From: Anaerolineales bacterium UBA6055
Lineage (GTDB): Bacteria; Chloroflexota; Anaerolineae; Aggregatilineales; Phototrophicaceae
Direction of reading: 5' to 3'
DNA: 64,000 nt
Assembly (NCBI GenBank): GCA_002428985.1
Contig: DIYL01000009.1
Span: forward strand, 248,001 to 312,000
A program made the translations under genes and the position numbers. This document shows, one piece after another, positions 7,490 through 16,175 of the stretch (the first letter of the stretch is position 1; every line of letters begins with the position of its first letter). The notes beneath the pieces were generated by a model. That model did not search any database. It saw only the letters and a program-made list of their open reading frames with translations, and was not told the DNA's origin.

Positions 7490-9739
7490 ATGGCATCATT
7501 TACCAAAAAAGAAGCCCTTGATTATCATCGGATGGGGCGTCCCGGTAAAATACAGGTTACCCCGACAAAACCGCTAAATAGTCAACTCCATCTATCACTT
7601 GCATACTCTCCCGGTGTTGCCGAAGCTGTCCTCGAAATCGATAAAGACCCACTTGCCGTCTTTGAGATGACCGCTCGGGCAAACCTCGTGGCTGTAATTT
7701 CTAACGGGTCTGCCATCCTCGGGTTAGGGGATCGTGGCCCGATGGCGTCCAAGCCTGTGATGGAAGGGAAAGGTGTCTTATTCAAAAAGTTCGCTGATGT
7801 TGATGTGTTTGATATTGAAATTGATGCCCATACTGCCGATGACATCATTGAGATATGTAGAGCACTTGCCCCGACATTTGGTGGCATCAATCTTGAAGAC
7901 ATCAAAGCACCGGAATGTTTTGAGATCGAAGAACGTCTCCAAGAAGGGCTTGATATTCCGGTCTTCCATGACGATCAACATGGAACCGCAATCATATCGG
8001 GTGCGGCATTATTAAACGCACTGGAAGTCACAGGTAAAGACATCGAAAAAATCAAAGTTGTTATTAATGGCGCAGGGGCGAGTGCAATTGCCACGGGTAA
8101 ATTTTTTAAGACACTCGGTGTTGCTAAAGAAAATCTCATGATGCTCGATTCACGCGGTGTGATTCATCACCAACGCGAAGAAGGCATGAACAAGTATAAA
8201 TCCGAATTTGCCATTCCGACCAATGCACGCACACTCTATGATGCGTTGCAGGGTGCTGATGTACTCGTCGGCTTATCTGTCGCAGGTGCGGTTACACAAG
8301 ATATGATCATGGGCATGGCAAAAGACCCGATGCTATTTGTCCTCGCCAACCCAACTCCAGAAATTATGCCAGAACTTGCACACGAAGTGCGCCCCGATGC
8401 AATTATTGGTACTGGACGCAGTGATTATCCAAATCAGGTCAATAATGTGCTTGGTTTCCCATTCATTTTCCGGGGTGCATTGGATGTCTACGCGACGAGC
8501 ATCAATGAAGAGATGAAAATGGCAGCCGCCAAAGCCCTCGCCCAACTCGCGCATGAAGATGTACCAGACAGTGTATTAACAGCGTACGCACAAGGCGCAA
8601 TTAAATTTAGCAAAGAATATCTGATTCCAAAACCACTCGACCCACGCGTGTTGTTATGGGTTGCACCAGCTGTTGCCCAAGCTGCGATGGATTCTGGTGT
8701 TGCACGTCGCCAAATTGATATTGAAGACTATCGCCAAGAGTTAATATCGCGTCAGGGTGCCAGCCGAGAAGTCCGCCAGAATATCATTAATCGGGCAAAA
8801 TCGGGTGAGATGAAACGCATTGTTTTCCCCGAAGGTGAAGAACCGAAAATTATCCGTGCCGCCGCTCAAATCAAAGATGAAGGCATTGGTGAGCCAATTT
8901 TGATGGGACGACCAGACCACATCCGAGAGACGATAGAAGAGCTCGGGTTGAGCTATGAACCCAATATGTTCGATCATTATTATGCTGAAAATACCTATGA
9001 ATATGTCGATGTACTATATAATCTACGCCAACGTAAAGGGGTGACAGCTGGTAAAGCACGGTCATTGATCCGTCAACGTAATTACTACGCATCGGTTATG
9101 GTCAAAAACGGTGATGCCGATGCGATGGTCAGCGGTGTGACTTATGAATACCCCGATGTGATACGTCCGGCATTACAAGTATTTGGGACACGTAAAGATG
9201 CAACCCGTGTCGCGGGTGTCTATCTGATGGTGATTGATGGGCGCACATACCTGTTTACTGATGCGACTGTCAATATTGACCCAGACTCCGAGACTTTATC
9301 GGAAATTGCGATTCTTGCTAACGACTTTGCCAGAACACTCGGGTTGGAGCCACGCGTCGCAATGTTATCCTTCTCGAATTTTGGCGCGACACCTCATCCA
9401 CTTAGTAAGAAAGTTAGCGATGCTGTGACGCTGGTACGCGATAAACGCCCTGATATTGTCGTAGATGGCGAAATGCAAGCCGATACAGCAGTCGTCGTTG
9501 ATATTATTGAACAACGTTATCCATTTAGCACGGTTAAAGATGCCAATATTCTTGTTTTCCCGAATTTGTCCGCAGCGAATATCTCATATAAGTTGCTCTC
9601 ACGTTTGACCGATGCCGAAGCAATTGGGCCGATTTTGTTGGGTATGGGCGCACCTGTGCATGTTCTACAAGCAGGTGACGATGTCGAAGATATTGTGGCA
9701 ATCGCTGCCGTCGCTGCGATGGATGCCAATGCACGCTAA
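7490..9739 (+). CDS. maeB: NADP-dependent malic enzyme with C-terminal phosphotransacetylase-like domain
   Basis: A 749-residue MaeB-type malic enzyme. It oxidatively decarboxylates malate to pyruvate with NADP. The N-terminal catalytic part contains SNGSAILGLGDRGPMASKPV, the FDIEID metal/substrate segment, and the dinucleotide-binding INGAGASAIATG. From about residue 430 it continues into a phosphate acetyltransferase-like domain (MKRIVFPEGEEPKI, DADAMVSGVTYEYPD) that in MaeB enzymes is regulatory rather than catalytic. I choose ATG 7490 because AGGAGA lies seven bases before it and the protein then starts as the family does. A palindromic candidate operator sits at 7319-7332. A palindrome lies 30 bp after the stop. 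Confidence 0.95.
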   Translation: MASFTKKEALDYHRMGRPGKIQVTPTKPLNSQLHLSLAYSPGVAEAVLEIDKDPLAVFEMTARANLVAVISNGSAILGLGDRGPMASKPVMEGKGVLFKKFADVDVFDIEIDAHTADDIIEICRALAPTFGGINLEDIKAPECFEIEERLQEGLDIPVFHDDQHGTAIISGAALLNALEVTGKDIEKIKVVINGAGASAIATGKFFKTLGVAKENLMMLDSRGVIHHQREEGMNKYKSEFAIPTNARTLYDALQGADVLVGLSVAGAVTQDMIMGMAKDPMLFVLANPTPEIMPELAHEVRPDAIIGTGRSDYPNQVNNVLGFPFIFRGALDVYATSINEEMKMAAAKALAQLAHEDVPDSVLTAYAQGAIKFSKEYLIPKPLDPRVLLWVAPAVAQAAMDSGVARRQIDIEDYRQELISRQGASREVRQNIINRAKSGEMKRIVFPEGEEPKIIRAAAQIKDEGIGEPILMGRPDHIRETIEELGLSYEPNMFDHYYAENTYEYVDVLYNLRQRKGVTAGKARSLIRQRNYYASVMVKNGDADAMVSGVTYEYPDVIRPALQVFGTRKDATRVAGVYLMVIDGRTYLFTDATVNIDPDSETLSEIAILANDFARTLGLEPRVAMLSFSNFGATPHPLSKKVSDAVTLVRDKRPDIVVDGEMQADTAVVVDIIEQRYPFSTVKDANILVFPNLSAANISYKLLSRLTDAEAIGPILLGMGAPVHVLQAGDDVEDIVAIAAVAAMDANAR

Positions 9740-9768
9740 CTGAAATCGTGGTTCGATGTACACTTATG

Positions 9769-9796
9769 GTAGGGAAGAGGCATGCCTCTTCCCTAC
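9769..9796. repeat. Perfect 28-bp palindrome of the GTAGGGA type
   Basis: The arm GTAGGGAAGAGGCA is followed immediately by its exact reverse complement, just after malic enzyme and 30 bp before the next gene. Related hairpins lie at 13490-13510 and 16134-16167. No T-run follows, so it looks more like a REP-type repeat than an intrinsic terminator. Confidence 0.7.
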
Positions 9797-9826
9797 ATTC
9801 CCACTACATAAAATCCGGAACACACC

Positions 9827-10882
9827 ATGATCACCGAACTCACCCCCGAACAAGAAACCCAACTAGAGATTTACGCAAAAAAATGGCGCAACATCGGACT
9901 ATCAACTGAACCTGCGAATCGTCCCGAAGCCGAGAAAGGTATCAGGTCTGTCTATGAATTAGCTGGGCACAAACAACCCAAAGAAATCAGATGGGTTGAC
10001 TCTCCCTATCAGCTAAACAACTTATCACAGTATGATAACATGGTGCTTTCGTTTGGATACATGTTTGAAGCTCGCAAATCCATGCGTAACCAGATGTCGC
10101 GCCGCTTACAAAAACGAATTCACTTAAAGTTCCGTCAAGCGATTGATTTCAGGCATATAGGATATATTGAATCTACGCTACACCCAGAAATAGATGCTGA
10201 ACTTGAAAAACAACCGCCAGGTTTGATCCCTCTTAGACGCTTAGACGATAGTGCAGTGTATCTATTTCACGGTCAAGACGACATAATGTCGCTCTGTGTA
10301 TTGGATTTTTATTCACAATGTTTTCCTGCTACTTATACTAACTCCTTTAGACCCTATCTACCGCTAATTCATATAGCAACTCATGCAGGATGGTGGTCAG
10401 CAGGTGAAGAAATCTGCATCATTACCGAACGTCACAACATTCTTCACCTCGACGACCAAGACCGTCTCCACTGTGAAGACGGACTCGCCATCGGCTATCC
10501 AGATGGATGGGGTGTGTATGCGTGGCATGGGGTACGTGTCCCCGAATGGGTCATCATGCAACCTGACAAAATCACACCCGACGGAATCATGAACGAAGAC
10601 AATGCCGAGGTCGCGCGTGTCATGATCGAACGCTATGGGCTGGATAATTTCATCCGTGATGGTGGATTCAGCAAAGTGCAGTCTGATGATTACGGTGAGT
10701 TATATCGCGTTGAATTCATGAACAACGACGAGCCCATTGTCGCTGTCAAAGTTAAAGATGCCAGCACCGACCGCGAATATTTCCTGTATGTGCCACCGCA
10801 TATCACATCAGCACATGAAGGTGTCGCATGGACGTTTGGGTATGATAATGTCAGTGACTATCGACCGGATAAAGAGACGTAG
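9827..10882 (+). CDS. DUF6745-like protein of unknown function
   Basis: A 351-residue soluble protein. The C-terminal part resembles the DUF6745 domain found in many actinobacterial and Chloroflexota proteins, with the characteristic closing pattern YVPPHITSAHEGVAWTFGYD, preceded by a short beta-rich block (DNEPIVAVKVKDASTDREYF). The central region has GYPDGWGVYAWHGVRVPEWV, also typical of this family. No catalytic motif or membrane segment is visible. The function is unknown; in other genomes such domains often follow leucine-rich repeats, which are absent here. The start ATG at 9827 has a weak GGA upstream. It converges tightly with the CofD-like gene, one base separating the stop codons. 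Confidence 0.65.
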   Translation: MITELTPEQETQLEIYAKKWRNIGLSTEPANRPEAEKGIRSVYELAGHKQPKEIRWVDSPYQLNNLSQYDNMVLSFGYMFEARKSMRNQMSRRLQKRIHLKFRQAIDFRHIGYIESTLHPEIDAELEKQPPGLIPLRRLDDSAVYLFHGQDDIMSLCVLDFYSQCFPATYTNSFRPYLPLIHIATHAGWWSAGEEICIITERHNILHLDDQDRLHCEDGLAIGYPDGWGVYAWHGVRVPEWVIMQPDKITPDGIMNEDNAEVARVMIERYGLDNFIRDGGFSKVQSDDYGELYRVEFMNNDEPIVAVKVKDASTDREYFLYVPPHITSAHEGVAWTFGYDNVSDYRPDKET

Positions 10883-10883
10883 T

Positions 10884-12104
10884 TTATGTTGTTGAGGTCA
10901 AATTGCGGCGATATTCAATGTGGTCAAAAATCTTCTCGAACACATCTTTCAGCTTATCAGGGTCATGACGCACCACTAATTTTTCGTCAGCCTGCCCTAA
11001 AATCTTCTGTACCGACGCGTTAATCAAGTCATCGTCAATCAGCACCGCATGATTCAACTGCCGGATTTCCCCAAGTCGCGCAGAAAAATCGACCTTGAGA
11101 TAGGTATGCTCAAATTCATCGAGATTGAGCAACACTTGCTCCGCACCATAATCATAATATTTCTCGGCGAGGTCATAGCTGATGCGTTTAGTGTTCAAAA
11201 TGACATAGTCGAGGTTAAAGTTGCCGTGCTGTTCTACAGATGTTACATGATCCGATACCGAGAAGTTATCCGTCTTTCCGGGTTCGGTCATGACGGGGCA
11301 GATGAAAACCTTTAATCCATGCGTATTACGCAACGCTGCCGATACATCTGCCGGAAGCACCGACGCGATAATCCCTGAAAATAGTGATGTCGGTCCAAAT
11401 ACCACCGCATCCGCCCGTTGAATTGAGTCGATTAATTCAGGGTTGATGATCTGGGTATTATCCGGTGTATGGGTATCGTCATATTTGACATAGAGGCGAC
11501 GAATCCCCGGTTTATTGCGCGTCTCTTTGAGGGCTAGCATGCCTTCAACCACACTATCATCAGTGAATTCGGCACAGAGTGTCCCGTTGGGAATTTTACT
11601 AATGAAGACGTTACGTAAATTGAGTTGATTGGCTTGGAGCAGTTCACCATAAATTTGGGTATCTTCGCCCTGTGGCAACACCACGTCTACACTCGATACC
11701 TTGTCCTTGAGCGCATTCAGCAAGATAAACAAGCCGATACCGTTGCTAAACACCACCACACGCGGTTTATCTGCTGATGCCATGCGTTCGTATACTAGAT
11801 TAAGTATACTTTGTCCGTCATTTGTCGGGCTGATGTAACTCATCATGCGTTCGTTGAGGCGAACAAAATTAAACATGGTTGCACCGACCCCCATGCCGAT
11901 TAAACCGATGCCTAAAATTGGAAATATTGGATTGGCTGTGAGCGATGCAATGTTGCCAGTTAAGCCAGCGACAAAGACGATAATATAGGCAAACCCTAAT
12001 CCTACCACCAAAACACCGATCAACAACCCTGCCAATAACAACGCCAACCGCCGACGCGACCCAGCTCGATATAATACTTGAACCCAACGACTCAATTGTT
12101 CCAT
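10884..12104 (-). CDS. CofD/YvcK-like protein with N-terminal membrane helices, degenerate active site
   Basis: A 406-residue protein. Two membrane helices (about residues 19-40 and 58-82) precede a CofD/YvcK-like domain, recognisable from VVFGPTSLFSGIIASVLPADVSAALR and VFICPVMTEPGKTDNFSVSDHV. The nucleotide-loop equivalent is VFSNGIGLFILL instead of the usual GGGTG motif. The DDGGSSG and PPGDIRN motifs of the family are missing. The fold is therefore probably kept while substrate binding has changed or been lost. It follows its better-conserved paralog by 63 bases on the same strand, so they likely form one operon. ATG 12104 has AAGGAC upstream. A membrane-anchored partner of the other paralog is a reasonable inference only. 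Confidence 0.75.
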   Translation of the reverse strand: MEQLSRWVQVLYRAGSRRRLALLLAGLLIGVLVVGLGFAYIIVFVAGLTGNIASLTANPIFPILGIGLIGMGVGATMFNFVRLNERMMSYISPTNDGQSILNLVYERMASADKPRVVVFSNGIGLFILLNALKDKVSSVDVVLPQGEDTQIYGELLQANQLNLRNVFISKIPNGTLCAEFTDDSVVEGMLALKETRNKPGIRRLYVKYDDTHTPDNTQIINPELIDSIQRADAVVFGPTSLFSGIIASVLPADVSAALRNTHGLKVFICPVMTEPGKTDNFSVSDHVTSVEQHGNFNLDYVILNTKRISYDLAEKYYDYGAEQVLLNLDEFEHTYLKVDFSARLGEIRQLNHAVLIDDDLINASVQKILGQADEKLVVRHDPDKLKDVFEKIFDHIEYRRNLTSTT

Positions 12105-12137
12105 CTTGTGTCCTTTATTTATGGCTTCAATCCAGTA

Positions 12138-12161
12138 GATTATCCGGTAGTAATTGGATAA
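12138..12161. other. Short inverted repeat between the two CofD-like genes
   Basis: ATTATCC and GGATAAT form a 7-bp stem with a ten-base loop in the 63-bp gap between the paralogs. It has no T-run on the downstream side and may be a weak transcript-processing hairpin or chance. Confidence 0.3.
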
Positions 12162-12167
12162 TACAGA

Positions 12168-13226
12168 TTATTCTGCCGCATCCTGAACAGGTTTTGGCTC
12201 TGGTTTGCCATTTTCTTTTTGGTGACGTGCAATCAGATCCAACAATGTCTGCGCAATCAAATTTGGATTGTGGCGGATCGTATCTTGTTTTTGCCACAGC
12301 TCACGTTTAGCCGACTTGGTATCAGCAATGTCAGCCAATATAGGTTTAACGTTCATAGTTTTGATTTTGTGGACTTCTTCATCAGTTGGCACAAGTACGT
12401 TGATTTTTTCGCGGGCGTAAATCGCCATCAATTCGTCGGATGGCTGTGATGAGTTCAACACCACATAATCCAAAATACCGATACCTAGATAAGATACGAC
12501 CTGTTGGACATGGTCAGATAGTGAATAATCATCGGTCTGGCCGGGTTGGGTGGTTGTGTTACAGACATAGACTTTAATCGCGTTCGAATCGCGGATTGCC
12601 TGTGAAATTTCTTTAAATGCGAGGCACGCAATCGTGGTTGTGAACAAGCTACCGGGTCCAATTGTAATCAGATCAGCACCGCGTAATGCTTCGATGCATG
12701 GTTCATAGACATGTGCATCTGGATTTTGAATAAAGATGCGTTTAATCGCAGCTTTATCGAGTTGGCGCACATAGAATTCTTGCTCGACGATTGTGCCGTC
12801 CATGAGTTCCGCACAGATATGGGTATTTTCATCCGTGACTGGATAGATGTCTGCTTGTACATCGAGGAAGTCGCTAATTTGTTGGATTGCTTGTACAAAA
12901 CTGCCTGACATCTGCGTCAATGCCGCGATCATCAAATTGCCGAACGCCATCCCATCAAGTTGTGCGTTGCCGGGTGCGACGATGCGATGTTGCATGACTT
13001 GTGTCAGCAGAGAGTCATCATCTAATGCGAGCGTTGCGAGTGCATTCCGGATGTCACCAGGGGCAGGAATTTGTGCAAACTCACGGACAATGCCTGTACT
13101 ACGCCCAGTATCGGTGACCGCGATGATACCTGTTAGATTATCAGTATGGTCTTTCATCCCGCGCATCACTTGCACAGCCCCAAGACCGCCTCCAATTGAT
13201 ACTACATTAATCCCGTTTTTGCCCAT
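12168..13226 (-). CDS. yvcK: YvcK/CofD-family protein (putative gluconeogenesis factor)
   Basis: A 352-residue cytoplasmic protein of the YvcK group. It starts with the sugar-nucleotide loop VVSIGGGLGAVQVMRGM. It then has VTDTGRSTGIVREF (canonical VTDDGGSSGRLR, so partly changed), PAPGDIRNALATLA, and ITIGPGSLFTTTIACLAFKEISQAI. In Firmicutes YvcK binds UDP-sugars and affects cell wall synthesis and growth on gluconeogenic carbon; the enzymatic activity of CofD is not expected. In many bacteria yvcK neighbours rapZ and whiA, but neither is here; instead a membrane-anchored paralog follows. The charged C-terminal tail (HQKENGKPEPKP) is likely disordered. ATG 13226 has AGAGG upstream. Confidence 0.85.
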   Translation of the reverse strand: MGKNGINVVSIGGGLGAVQVMRGMKDHTDNLTGIIAVTDTGRSTGIVREFAQIPAPGDIRNALATLALDDDSLLTQVMQHRIVAPGNAQLDGMAFGNLMIAALTQMSGSFVQAIQQISDFLDVQADIYPVTDENTHICAELMDGTIVEQEFYVRQLDKAAIKRIFIQNPDAHVYEPCIEALRGADLITIGPGSLFTTTIACLAFKEISQAIRDSNAIKVYVCNTTTQPGQTDDYSLSDHVQQVVSYLGIGILDYVVLNSSQPSDELMAIYAREKINVLVPTDEEVHKIKTMNVKPILADIADTKSAKRELWQKQDTIRHNPNLIAQTLLDLIARHQKENGKPEPKPVQDAAE

Positions 13227-13558
13227 AATGACCTCTGCTTAGAATTGTCTCTTCCTCGTATGAGTATAACAAATTTTGTGACAACTTGACGCTTTCACAA
13301 GGATTTGCGATTGAAGAGTATACGTTTCGCAGGGCTATAGTGCAAGCCTTCACATCAGACTTGGAACAATATGACCCGTCACGGCATAACATCTGCCATG
13401 TAATGGACAAAGAGTGGGACTTTTAATTCAATAATACACTCAGACGACGCAGGCGCTGGGTTTACATAAATTCCTGTAATCATCCGTAGGGACGAGGATC
13501 TCTCTCGTCCGCCGATATAAATCGAAAATTGATTGATAGGGGTAAACCCAACAGGGAG
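13227..13558. other. Intergenic region between MOSC gene and yvcK
   Basis: This 332-bp stretch follows the MOSC gene and precedes yvcK on the same strand. It contains one GTAGGGA-type hairpin (13490-13510). A short minus-strand reading frame at 13207-13410 overlaps the yvcK start and has no family resemblance, so it is not called. Confidence 0.45.
13490..13510. repeat. GTAGGGA-type hairpin, imperfect copy
   Basis: GGACGAG and CTCGTCC form a 7-bp stem around GATCTCT. The left side extends as GTAGGGACGAGG, matching the left arm of the palindrome at 9769-9796. The right arm is degenerate. It lies between the MOSC gene and yvcK. Confidence 0.5.
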
Positions 13559-14029
13559 TTAAACAAATTGCTCAATTGGTGTGAGAACCCTCACATCATC
13601 GCCGATATGGATTGTCCCGCTGGCAATGACTGACGCTAACATACCGAGTTGTCCGGTGGCGTCATCCTTCGATTGTCCGTGAATTAGTTCCAACCATTCA
13701 CAACTGGTGCGTTCCATCGTCAATTCGATAATCGCGGAATCGCCGAGTTGAATTTGTGTGCCAATCGGCAAATCCATCACATCGATCCCATCGACGACCA
13801 ACTGCTCACCGAGTTCACCGGGCTTAACTTGAAAGCCGATGTCACGTAAAGTTTCGACGGTATTCATCGAGACAATATTGATATGGCGTTTGGGATTACG
13901 TCCGGCTTTGCGATCCCCTTTGATCCCATGTCCCGCGATCAGTTCGACGCTATCGGCAGGAATACGATTGAATTTTTTATCTTCAAGTTGTGATGCAGCT
14001 GGTTGATAGGTGATGCTGATAATTGTCAT
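13559..14029 (-). CDS. MOSC domain protein
   Basis: A 156-residue protein consisting of a MOSC (molybdenum cofactor sulfurase C-terminal) domain. Visible hallmarks are GHGIKGDRKAGRNPKRHINIVS, the PGELGEQLVVDG block, GTQIQLGDSAIIELT, and ERTSCEWLELIHG containing the conserved cysteine that carries sulfur in some members, followed by GMLASVIASGTIHIGDDV. MOSC proteins handle sulfur for molybdenum cofactor enzymes or reduce N-hydroxylated compounds; here no molybdoenzyme is nearby, so the specific role is unknown. It stands alone on the minus strand, upstream of yvcK by 332 bases. Confidence 0.9.
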   Translation of the reverse strand: MTIISITYQPAASQLEDKKFNRIPADSVELIAGHGIKGDRKAGRNPKRHINIVSMNTVETLRDIGFQVKPGELGEQLVVDGIDVMDLPIGTQIQLGDSAIIELTMERTSCEWLELIHGQSKDDATGQLGMLASVIASGTIHIGDDVRVLTPIEQFV

Positions 14030-14358
14030 GTTTTTGGGCTTTCTCTAATTTTCATCATCATATCTCAATATTCAGACGAAATCCTAAAACTTTTCTTACG
14101 ATCCCAATGTCACCTCAATTTTTTGTTGTAATGACCGATGGTACAATGGCGATAACGTTGCCTAATCAACAAAATCTCTACAGTGTTTTTACATTGTGGC
14201 AATATTTTCATTGGAATACTTGTATACACTATGGGATGTGTCATACATAGATTTACTACGAAAATGAATTGACCCGTAACCCAATGATTGTTTGTGCGGT
14301 ATATTGATTAAACGTGCATTCAATTATGATTGAGTTGTCACTTAATTGAGGAGTCATT
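14030..14358. other. Intergenic region upstream of the ECF sigma factor gene
   Basis: A 329-bp divergent AT-rich region that must contain promoters for the MOSC gene and the sigma operon. A reading frame at 14023-14250 begins inside the MOSC gene and has no family features, so it is not called. No clear hairpin or repeat was seen. Confidence 0.4.
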
Positions 14359-14937
14359 TTGAATCGCGTTGAAGAAAAACAGTTAATCGAGCAAGCGCAA
14401 AATGGTTCAAAAGAAGCGTTTGCCCAACTGTATCGGGAGTATGTTCAACAGATCCATCGGTATATTTATTACCGAACACGAGATCAACAACTAGCAGAAG
14501 ACCTGACAGCTGATGTATTCACGAAAGTGATCGAAGGGTTGCCAAGTTATGTTGATAAGGGTAAACCATTTATCTCATGGATTTATCGCATCGCACACGC
14601 ACGGGTGGTTGACCATTATCGTCGGCAAGATCGGCGTCCAACAGCTACCAATGTAGACGATGCAAATTTATCTATTACACCCGATATGGATGCAGATTTA
14701 GTGAAGTCCCATGCATCAGCAGCGCTGATGAAGGGCATTGAGTCATTAACTGCGGATCAGCAACAAGTGATAATTTTGCGGTTTATCGAAGGGTTACCGA
14801 TTGAAGCTGTTGCCGAGCAATTAGGCAAAAAGGGCAATGCAATTAAAGCATTGCAATTTCGGGCAGTACGTTCGCTCGCAAGCCACCTTGAACGGTCAGG
14901 TTTTGATACTGAGTCCATAATGGCAGGTCTATTTTGA
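14359..14937 (+). CDS. ECF-type RNA polymerase sigma factor
   Basis: A 192-residue ECF sigma factor. Region 2 covers about residues 22-95: FAQLYREYVQQIHRYIYYRT, the core-binding DQQLAEDLTADVFTKV, and the promoter-melting SWIYRIAHARVVDHYRR. Region 4 covers about residues 130-180, with the helix-turn-helix PIEAVAEQLGKKGNAIKALQFRAVRSL. It starts at TTG 14359, placed by GAGGAG seven bases upstream. The stop overlaps the start of the DUF5667 protein gene by four bases (TTGA), indicating translational coupling. The partner is likely its membrane anti-sigma factor; the target promoters are unknown, and self-regulation is the usual pattern. Confidence 0.92.
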   Translation: MNRVEEKQLIEQAQNGSKEAFAQLYREYVQQIHRYIYYRTRDQQLAEDLTADVFTKVIEGLPSYVDKGKPFISWIYRIAHARVVDHYRRQDRRPTATNVDDANLSITPDMDADLVKSHASAALMKGIESLTADQQQVIILRFIEGLPIEAVAEQLGKKGNAIKALQFRAVRSLASHLERSGFDTESIMAGLF

Positions 14938-16115
14938 GCACACTCGACATGCAATACCCACAAATTCTAGATGAGTGTATTACCCACTTACAAGACGGTT
15001 CGTGGACACTCGATTCATGTCTGGCTCAATATCCTATGTATGCGGATCAACTGAGTGATGACCTAGCTATCTTCCAATTAGCACAACATATTGATGCGCC
15101 GGCATTATCGGCATCCGCACTCGATGCGATGGAAGCTAAGTTACTGCAAAAATTCGATGCACCGCAACCGGAAGTACAACAACCCAAACAACCAGCACAG
15201 GTGGTTCGCCCAAAATGGCATACACAACCTGTTGTCCGTTGGGTAGCGAGTTTTGTGTTTATATTCATGTTCTTGGTTGTAGGTGGTGGCGGAACAGTCG
15301 CTGTATCATCGAATAGTCTACCCGGTGATGATCTCTATAATGTCAAAACCACATGGGAACAGGTGGTTGTATTCGGGGCAGAAATCACCAATCAAGAAGA
15401 TGCTGTTTGGCTGAATTTAGCAGAAACCCGCGCCAGTGAGATTATTACACTCCAAGAAACGGGGCGTAGTGACGAGATTACCAATGGTGTATTGGATATA
15501 TTCTACTTTGCTGCCGAAAATGCGATTTTGTACAGCACATCAGAAACTATTACAGAGTATGTCGAGTTGACTGATACCGTGCGTCCAATCTTCGAAGAAA
15601 CGATATTAAATGATGATAGCGATGCGCGTGCCTTCCGCATTTTGCAGGTACTCAGTCCACAAGTCAATGAAGATGGTATTCTAATCATTTCTAGCCGTGA
15701 AGAAGTCTTGCCAGAGCCTGAAGAAACGCCAACTGAAGAGCCAACCGCACAGCCAACGGCGACCTTCACATTGACAGCGACACCAACTATCACCCTATCA
15801 CCAACGCTAACACAAACGGCAACACCGACTGAGACCCGTACGCCAACACCATCGCGTACACCGACGGCATTGCCAACGATTATTATCACAACGACATCGT
15901 TACCAACGATGACAGCAACCCCAACACTCACACCATTGCCATTGGGTCAAGCGGTTGATGTTACACGAACAGTTGAAAGTGATACTGGCGAACAAGTATC
16001 CGGTGAAGGATTACCAGACCCATTCTTTGCGGAACAAGGTCAATTCTTCATCCGTGAAACAGAGCGTGCAGTCGAATTAACCAAGACAGCACTCGCTCCT
16101 GCTGCAGGCGAATAA
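14934..16115 (+). CDS. DUF5667 membrane protein, probable anti-sigma factor with Thr-Pro tail
   Basis: A 393-residue protein. A cytoplasmic N-terminal part (residues 1-100) is followed by one membrane helix (about 101-124) and a DUF5667-like block (about 127-230, NSLPGDDLYNVKTTWEQ). After this comes a tail rich in Thr-Pro (about 255-345: PTEEPTAQPTATFTLTATPT) and a hydrophilic end. This layout is typical of the protein paired with ECF sigma factors in Chloroflexota and is probably the anti-sigma partner, with the tail outside the cell. No zinc-binding HXXXCXXC motif is visible. The start is TTG at 14934, overlapping the sigma stop; ATG at 14949 is an alternative. The tail codons are repetitive. 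Confidence 0.82.
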   Translation: MSTLDMQYPQILDECITHLQDGSWTLDSCLAQYPMYADQLSDDLAIFQLAQHIDAPALSASALDAMEAKLLQKFDAPQPEVQQPKQPAQVVRPKWHTQPVVRWVASFVFIFMFLVVGGGGTVAVSSNSLPGDDLYNVKTTWEQVVVFGAEITNQEDAVWLNLAETRASEIITLQETGRSDEITNGVLDIFYFAAENAILYSTSETITEYVELTDTVRPIFEETILNDDSDARAFRILQVLSPQVNEDGILIISSREEVLPEPEETPTEEPTAQPTATFTLTATPTITLSPTLTQTATPTETRTPTPSRTPTALPTIIITTTSLPTMTATPTLTPLPLGQAVDVTRTVESDTGEQVSGEGLPDPFFAEQGQFFIRETERAVELTKTALAPAAGE

Positions 16116-16133
16116 TCTACTACATAATATGAG

Positions 16134-16167
16134 ATGTAGGAACAAATTCAATCAACCGTTCCTACAT
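16134..16167. repeat. GTAGGAA-type hairpin after the sigma/anti-sigma operon
   Basis: ATGTAGGAAC and GTTCCTACAT form a perfect 10-bp stem with a 14-base loop between convergent genes. It is related in sequence to the 9769-9796 palindrome (TGTAGG core) and may also act as a bidirectional transcription stop. Confidence 0.6.
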
Positions 16168-16175
16168 TATCATGA

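Noticed and set aside
12847..13242. Plus-strand frame of 131 residues
   Set aside because: It is antisense to the N-terminal half of yvcK, which is well supported by motifs; no ribosome site or family match.
14023..14250. Plus-strand frame upstream of the sigma gene
   Set aside because: It begins inside the MOSC gene, has no ribosome site, and shows no recognisable domain.
15503..15931. Minus-strand Val/Gly-rich frame of 142 residues
   Set aside because: It is the antisense of the Thr-Pro repeat codons of the DUF5667 protein; repetitive composition creates the open frame.
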